A stretch of DNA of 8,311 nt, taken from assembly GCA_014523695.1 (NCBI GenBank), contig JAATVS010000229.1, forward strand, positions 1-8,311, written 5' to 3'. This DNA is from Nitrososphaerales archaeon TH5895. GTDB lineage: Archaea; Thermoproteota; Nitrososphaeria; Nitrososphaerales; Nitrososphaeraceae. The position numbers were made by a program, and so were the translations under genes. Numbering within the stretch: the first letter of the stretch is position 1; each line of letters starts with the position of its first letter. Under the pieces are notes generated by a model. The model saw only the letters and a program-made list of their open reading frames with translations, was not told the origin of the DNA and did not search any database. Below are positions 5,569 through 8,311 of the stretch, in pieces.

Positions 5569-5991
5569 CTAATCTTCGATTAACTTGACGATAAGTTTTT
5601 GCCCAATACTGAGATATGCAAACTCCGCGAAACCGATCGCTTCAAACAAGCGTAGTACCGCCTGATGAAGCACTTGTCGTTGGAGTTCTGGATGTAATTT
5701 CTCTAAATTCACTCTTATTTCAGGCTTAAGATCTGAAGCATATACTAGATATTCTGGAGTGGGCAAAGCAATCGGAATCATTCGTGCTAGCTTTCTGCAT
5801 TGTGCCTGATACTTTCTGATCAATAATGTCTGTCCTGTCTTATTAGTAACTATTTGTTGAGTTGAAGCTAGATTACATTGTAGTTCATCAATTGATTTCT
5901 CAGTAGTCCATTCTGCGCCAGATAATAAAAGAATGTTATCAGTTGATATTTTAAGTTCACAAGATTTATGTGCTTCTTCTAACTTATTCAT
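5569..5991 (-). CDS. Unrecognised protein, third gene of the replication operon
   Basis: The protein has 140 residues. ATG 5989-5991 overlaps the TGA of the upstream gene as ATGA, and its TAG (5569-5571) is one base from the helicase ATG, so the three are surely co-transcribed and translationally coupled. It has no signal peptide, membrane segment or cysteine pairs. It appears mainly helical, with a middle section TPEYLVYASDLKPEIRVNL and a conserved-looking end, HPELQRQVLHQAVLRLFEAIGFAEFAYLS. The tight coupling suggests a partner of the helicase, such as a loader, origin-recognition subunit or single-strand-binding accessory protein. That is inference from position only; no family was recognised. 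Confidence 0.7.
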   Translation of the reverse strand: MNKLEEAHKSCELKISTDNILLLSGAEWTTEKSIDELQCNLASTQQIVTNKTGQTLLIRKYQAQCRKLARMIPIALPTPEYLVYASDLKPEIRVNLEKLHPELQRQVLHQAVLRLFEAIGFAEFAYLSIGQKLIVKLIED

Positions 5992-6485
5992 ATATAATCA
6001 TCACCATTTACCAAGTGGATCGATGTCTCAACTGATTTAGGCGATTGGAACTCGCCTAATCTTTTTTCTTGCAGTTTTAGATAATGATCTGTCCTAGATA
6101 GTACTACCACATTGAAATGATCTATTAATATGCATATAGCATCTATACACCGATTTGAAGTATTTATCTGATACGAACATCTCTCTCGGTTCTCGAATGT
6201 ACTGATAACGTACTCGTGTATATTAGTAAAGTTTAGATCGAGGGAGTACCAACTCTTGAGTTCTATTTGAAGTGTATTAGTTGGTTTGTAGACAAAATCA
6301 ATCGGTAAGTCTTCTAAGAATTTTGTATTGCAATAATCGATGAGAGAACGAATTGATGTCGTGATCTCGCTGACTGATGGATCGGTTACTTTTGCATTCC
6401 ATAAGTTATTAACGTGATCTAATATCTTCGTAGCGATTATTGTCGCAGATGGGTGTTCGATGGCTGTTGCACTAGTCAACAACAC
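5988..6485 (-). CDS. Unrecognised protein with a weak PD-(D/E)XK-like motif, second gene of the replication operon
   Basis: The protein has 165 residues if it starts at GTG 6485; TTG 6482 and TTG 6479 are equally possible, and there is no internal ATG early on. All three starts lie inside the end of the RHH gene (stop 6472-6474), and the gene ends in an ATGA overlap with the next. Residues 61-77 read PIDFVYKPTNTLQIELK. The P-x-D, then 11 residues, then E-x-K arrangement (Asp63, Glu75, Lys77), on apparently successive strands, resembles the PD-(D/E)XK nuclease core. Later come SYQINTSNRCIDAICILIDHF (104-124) and a strand NVVVLSRTD. If real, this would be a nuclease or an inactive relative acting with the helicase. 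The fold assignment is weak; the gene itself is well supported by its overlaps. Confidence 0.7.
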   Translation of the reverse strand: MLLTSATAIEHPSATIIATKILDHVNNLWNAKVTDPSVSEITTSIRSLIDYCNTKFLEDLPIDFVYKPTNTLQIELKSWYSLDLNFTNIHEYVISTFENRERCSYQINTSNRCIDAICILIDHFNVVVLSRTDHYLKLQEKRLGEFQSPKSVETSIHLVNGDDYI

Positions 6486-6612
6486 CCCCCGCAGAATCTG
6501 CTAATTTAAATAATTTACTTACGGCCGAGTTCAATGAATCTCCCGCAAAGCCGTATCTCTTTAACTTCTCGTAGTTTTCTATTGATATTGAAACAGTCTT
6601 TTTTCCTGTCAC
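6472..6612 (-). CDS. Small ribbon-helix-helix DNA-binding protein, first gene of the replication operon
   Basis: A 46-codon gene starts at GTG 6610-6612 and ends at TAG 6472-6474. The protein begins MTGKKTVSISIENYEKL, continues KRYGFAGDSLNSAVSKLF and ends KLADSAGGVVD. A short strand with alternating residues (TVSISI), a helix (ENYEKLKRYG), a Gly-Asp-Ser turn and a second helix (SLNSAVSKLFKLAD) match the RHH/MetJ-Arc (CopG-like) fold, whose members dimerise and bind operator DNA through the strand. The TATA box TTTATATAA (6634-6642) is centred 26 bp from the GTG, which fixes the start and implies a leaderless message. The gene overlaps the start of the next one. An inverted repeat between the TATA box and the start is a likely autoregulatory site. 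RHH proteins of this size are common copy-control or transcription regulators on archaeal plasmids and viruses. Confidence 0.75.
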   Translation of the reverse strand: MTGKKTVSISIENYEKLKRYGFAGDSLNSAVSKLFKLADSAGGVVD

Positions 6613-6618
6613 ACATAT

Positions 6619-6638
6619 TATAACATAAGTAAGTTATA
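6619..6638. promoter_or_regulatory. Inverted repeat overlapping the operon TATA box, candidate RHH operator
   Basis: TATAAC (6619-6624) and GTTATA (6633-6638) form a perfect 6-bp inverted repeat with an 8-bp spacer. The right arm overlaps the TATA box and the left arm ends 7 bp from the start codon, so a bound dimer would block TBP or RNA polymerase. The first gene of the operon encodes an RHH protein, which makes autorepression the simplest reading. Confidence 0.45.
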
Positions 6639-6642
6639 TAAA
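6634..6642 (-). promoter_or_regulatory. TATA box of the replication operon
   Basis: The minus-strand TTTATATAA, preceded by purine-rich AAAGA (BRE-like), is centred 26 bp upstream of GTG 6612. It is the best TATA match in the window and has the spacing of a leaderless archaeal transcript. Confidence 0.7.
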
Positions 6643-6738
6643 TCTTTACTAGTTTAATCTTGTATAAGAAATCAGAATTGTATCAAGCAATATTCGTAGG
6701 GTATCTTGGATTAAGTTGTATAGCAATCGATAAATGAG

Positions 6739-8190
6739 CTAGTAAAAACTCTCTGGATTTTCTTTTGCGGATCCATTTAGAATTTCGAAGTCGTCTATTG
6801 GAATTTTGACAGTTTTCATCTTATTATCATCATCTACAAATTCAAGAGTGACTCTTCTACGAGAATCTAGAATAGATTCTTCACCTAAAAATCCATTATG
6901 ATTGCGACTAACTATTTTTTTGGCAATAGCAAGAATTTCATAATGCCCATTCATATCTGATCTCAGCTCTTCCATTTTTTGAATCATTTCTGTTTCTCTT
7001 TCTCGATGGTATTGATCCTGCAATTCTTTTTCTCTTTGCAATTTTTCTACAGTTTTTTTAATCGAATCCTGCTCAACTATTCTGCTGGTAAGCTGCTCTT
7101 GAAGTTGTTCGACTTTTGGCACATTCTTTAGTTTGTCTTCATAATCAGCAATCTGTTTATGTAGTCTGAATTCATTATTGATGGTCAGAGCATTTACTGC
7201 TTTCATATATTCGAGCATAATTTGTTTACGTGATTCAACGCTATTTTCGTCGTAATAGAATTCGTCTAGCCTAACGCTGCGCCCCATCATAAGTTCTTTG
7301 AACATTCTGTCAACTTTGGAATTTACTAATGCCGTGTTAAAGAATTTTCTTGCAGCGTGGTCTGGCTGTAATTCATCGAATGGAAGACCAGCTTTTCGAA
7401 TTAGGTGCCTAATCTGAACATTTATCGCCGTCTCAGTTGGACTTACGGGTGAGTTTATTCTCTTCGAATAAAGGGCATATTTATCACGAATAAGATATGA
7501 TCTCTCATTTAATTTCTCACCGCGTTTTCTTCTCGATTCTAAATGCTCTTCGATTGATGACATACATTCAGGGGTGATCAGTGTAACGTATCTCGATTTT
7601 TTACTTTCTCCATACACAGTTAATAAACCCAATCCCTCATCCAGCTTCTTCAGTGATTTAATAGTCAATGAGGGAATAGCACCAACTCTAATACCACTTG
7701 AAGCCATTAGTAAGATAATACATCTATCTCTTAGATCTGCCATAGATAGAAGTTTTGAAATCTCGTGTCTTGTATATGATCTATAATCATTTGTTACTTC
7801 TTCAGGGTACAATCTAGCTATCTTTTTCCACGGTAAACTAATCTCGTGTTCATTTAGAAATGATTTGATGCCTGCAATATACGTTTTTATGCTATTGGCC
7901 GATATCTCACCCCGTTTTGGCTTGCCTGCAGTATTTTTACTCTTTTTCTTCAAATACAAGACATATTTTATAACCATCTCTTTGAGCTGATCAGGTTTTA
8001 GCCTAATTAACTCGTCGGGATTTGTATGGTTAAACCTATGAAATAATGATAGATGAATTGGATAGGCAATCTTTGTACTATTTGATTTCAAACCATCCAT
8101 CCATAGTTTACATGATTCATACTGAAAGATAGATTCTGCAACATTCATGTATAATGCTGGTCTATTTGATTCAACTATTAAACGTAGCAT
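6739..8190 (-). CDS. Tyrosine recombinase (integrase) with long C-terminal coiled coil
   Basis: The protein has 483 residues from ATG 8188-8190; an alternative ATG at 8148 (codon 15, MNVAESIFQYES) is possible. An N-terminal SAM-like DNA-binding domain spans about 18-125 (SIFQYESCKLWMDGL, then SANSIKTYIAGIKSFL). The catalytic domain covers about 138-335 with Arg168 (SSGIRVGAIPSL), the beta-hairpin Lys197/198 (YGESKKSRYVTL), His278 and Arg281 (DHAARKFFNTAL), and Tyr312 or Tyr313 (DEFYYDENS). Where relatives usually have LMGHS it reads MMGRS, so the second His is Arg304. Residues 340-412 are a charged coiled coil (for example LQREKELQDQYHRERETEM). A small beta-containing end follows (VTLEFVDDDNKMKTVKIPIDDF). 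This organisation is typical of thaumarchaeal integrases. It should insert and excise the element at an attachment site not visible here. The gene stands alone, upstream of the replication operon on the same strand. Confidence 0.88.
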   Translation of the reverse strand: MLRLIVESNRPALYMNVAESIFQYESCKLWMDGLKSNSTKIAYPIHLSLFHRFNHTNPDELIRLKPDQLKEMVIKYVLYLKKKSKNTAGKPKRGEISANSIKTYIAGIKSFLNEHEISLPWKKIARLYPEEVTNDYRSYTRHEISKLLSMADLRDRCIILLMASSGIRVGAIPSLTIKSLKKLDEGLGLLTVYGESKKSRYVTLITPECMSSIEEHLESRRKRGEKLNERSYLIRDKYALYSKRINSPVSPTETAINVQIRHLIRKAGLPFDELQPDHAARKFFNTALVNSKVDRMFKELMMGRSVRLDEFYYDENSVESRKQIMLEYMKAVNALTINNEFRLHKQIADYEDKLKNVPKVEQLQEQLTSRIVEQDSIKKTVEKLQREKELQDQYHRERETEMIQKMEELRSDMNGHYEILAIAKKIVSRNHNGFLGEESILDSRRRVTLEFVDDDNKMKTVKIPIDDFEILNGSAKENPESFY

Positions 8191-8196
8191 TTAATT

Positions 8197-8216
8197 CAGA
8201 TAATTTTAGTAATCTG
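8197..8216. repeat. Short inverted repeat just upstream of the integrase start
   Basis: CAGAT (8197-8201) and ATCTG (8212-8216) flank a 10-bp AT-rich spacer, 6 bp upstream of the integrase ATG. The position suits an operator or recombinase site. Arms this short can arise by chance. Confidence 0.25.
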
Positions 8217-8230
8217 TCTATGCTAGAAAG

Positions 8231-8270
8231 GCGACGTATTTACTACTTGAAATATGTATCTATGCGACGT
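8231..8270. repeat. Direct repeat GCGACGT upstream of the integrase
   Basis: GCGACGT occurs at 8231-8237 and 8264-8270, 33 bp apart and each followed by an AT-rich stretch, within the ~120 bp between the integrase start and the window end. Paired short repeats beside an integrase gene can be arm-type binding sites or part of an attachment site. No other copy was noticed in the window. Confidence 0.35.
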
Positions 8271-8311
8271 TTTATTAGTATATTCTGCTAACTGGTTTTG
8301 AATGCAGATAG

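Noticed and set aside
6516..6617. ATG-started 33-codon minus-strand frame (ATG 6615-6617) overlapping the RHH gene
   Set aside because: Its sequence (MCDRKKDCFNINRKLREVK...) shows no fold pattern, whereas the +1-shifted GTG frame gives a clear RHH protein with matching promoter spacing.
7574..7786. Plus-strand open frame of 70 codons inside the integrase gene
   Set aside because: It is antisense to the catalytic domain around Arg168 and has no supporting signal.
1..8311. CRISPR array, transposase or IS ends
   Set aside because: No regularly spaced repeats of 24-37 bp, no transposase-like protein and no terminal inverted repeats with target duplications were seen on either strand.

Overview
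The window looks archaeal, most likely from a moderately AT-rich ammonia-oxidising Nitrososphaeria (Thaumarchaeota), possibly a soil Nitrososphaerales lineage. The lineage call is inference. It rests on an F420/FMN luciferase-like oxidoreductase at the left edge, a thaumarchaeal-style tyrosine integrase with a long coiled-coil tail, an exported protein whose signal peptide ends in VFAQ, an absence of obvious Shine-Dalgarno sites, and several TATA-like boxes about 25-27 bp upstream of start codons, as expected for leaderless transcripts.

Layout. Bases 1-462 (+) hold the 3' half of a probable host gene, an LLM-class oxidoreductase, which is visibly less AT-rich than the sequence that follows. 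Every gene from 558 to 8190 is on the minus strand, and together they look like an integrated plasmid- or provirus-like element. Read right to left (5'->3' of the minus strand), they are: a tyrosine recombinase (8190-6739); a tightly overlapping four-gene operon (6612-3783) made of a 46-residue ribbon-helix-helix protein, two unrecognised proteins and a P-loop primase/helicase-type ATPase; a gene-poor stretch of about 430 bp (3354-3782) with iteron-like TACTGTC repeats; a two-TM membrane protein with a cytosolic or extracytosolic domain (3353-2658); a coiled-coil protein with a UVR-like motif (2511-1993); two exported or membrane proteins with long Ser/Asp/Glu-rich tracts (1799-1371 and 1267-791); and a short second copy of the C-terminal module of the coiled-coil protein (776-558).

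How it may work together (inference). The integrase would handle insertion and excision. The RHH protein probably autoregulates the replication operon through an inverted repeat that overlaps the operon's TATA box. The helicase and its two partners may act at the iteron-like site just beyond the helicase stop codon. The left cassette of secreted acidic proteins and duplicated coiled-coil modules looks like accessory cargo. No tRNA, rRNA, CRISPR array, transposase or paired att site could be seen, so the element's exact ends are unknown.

Most notable points: a small RHH gene that a length-limited gene caller would miss, together with its likely operator; the candidate iteron origin; a duplicated coiled-coil module whose two copies differ mainly at synonymous positions; paired Ser/Asp-rich exported proteins, one with a T9 homopolymer near its 3' end; and an integrase with Arg where the second catalytic His is usually found.
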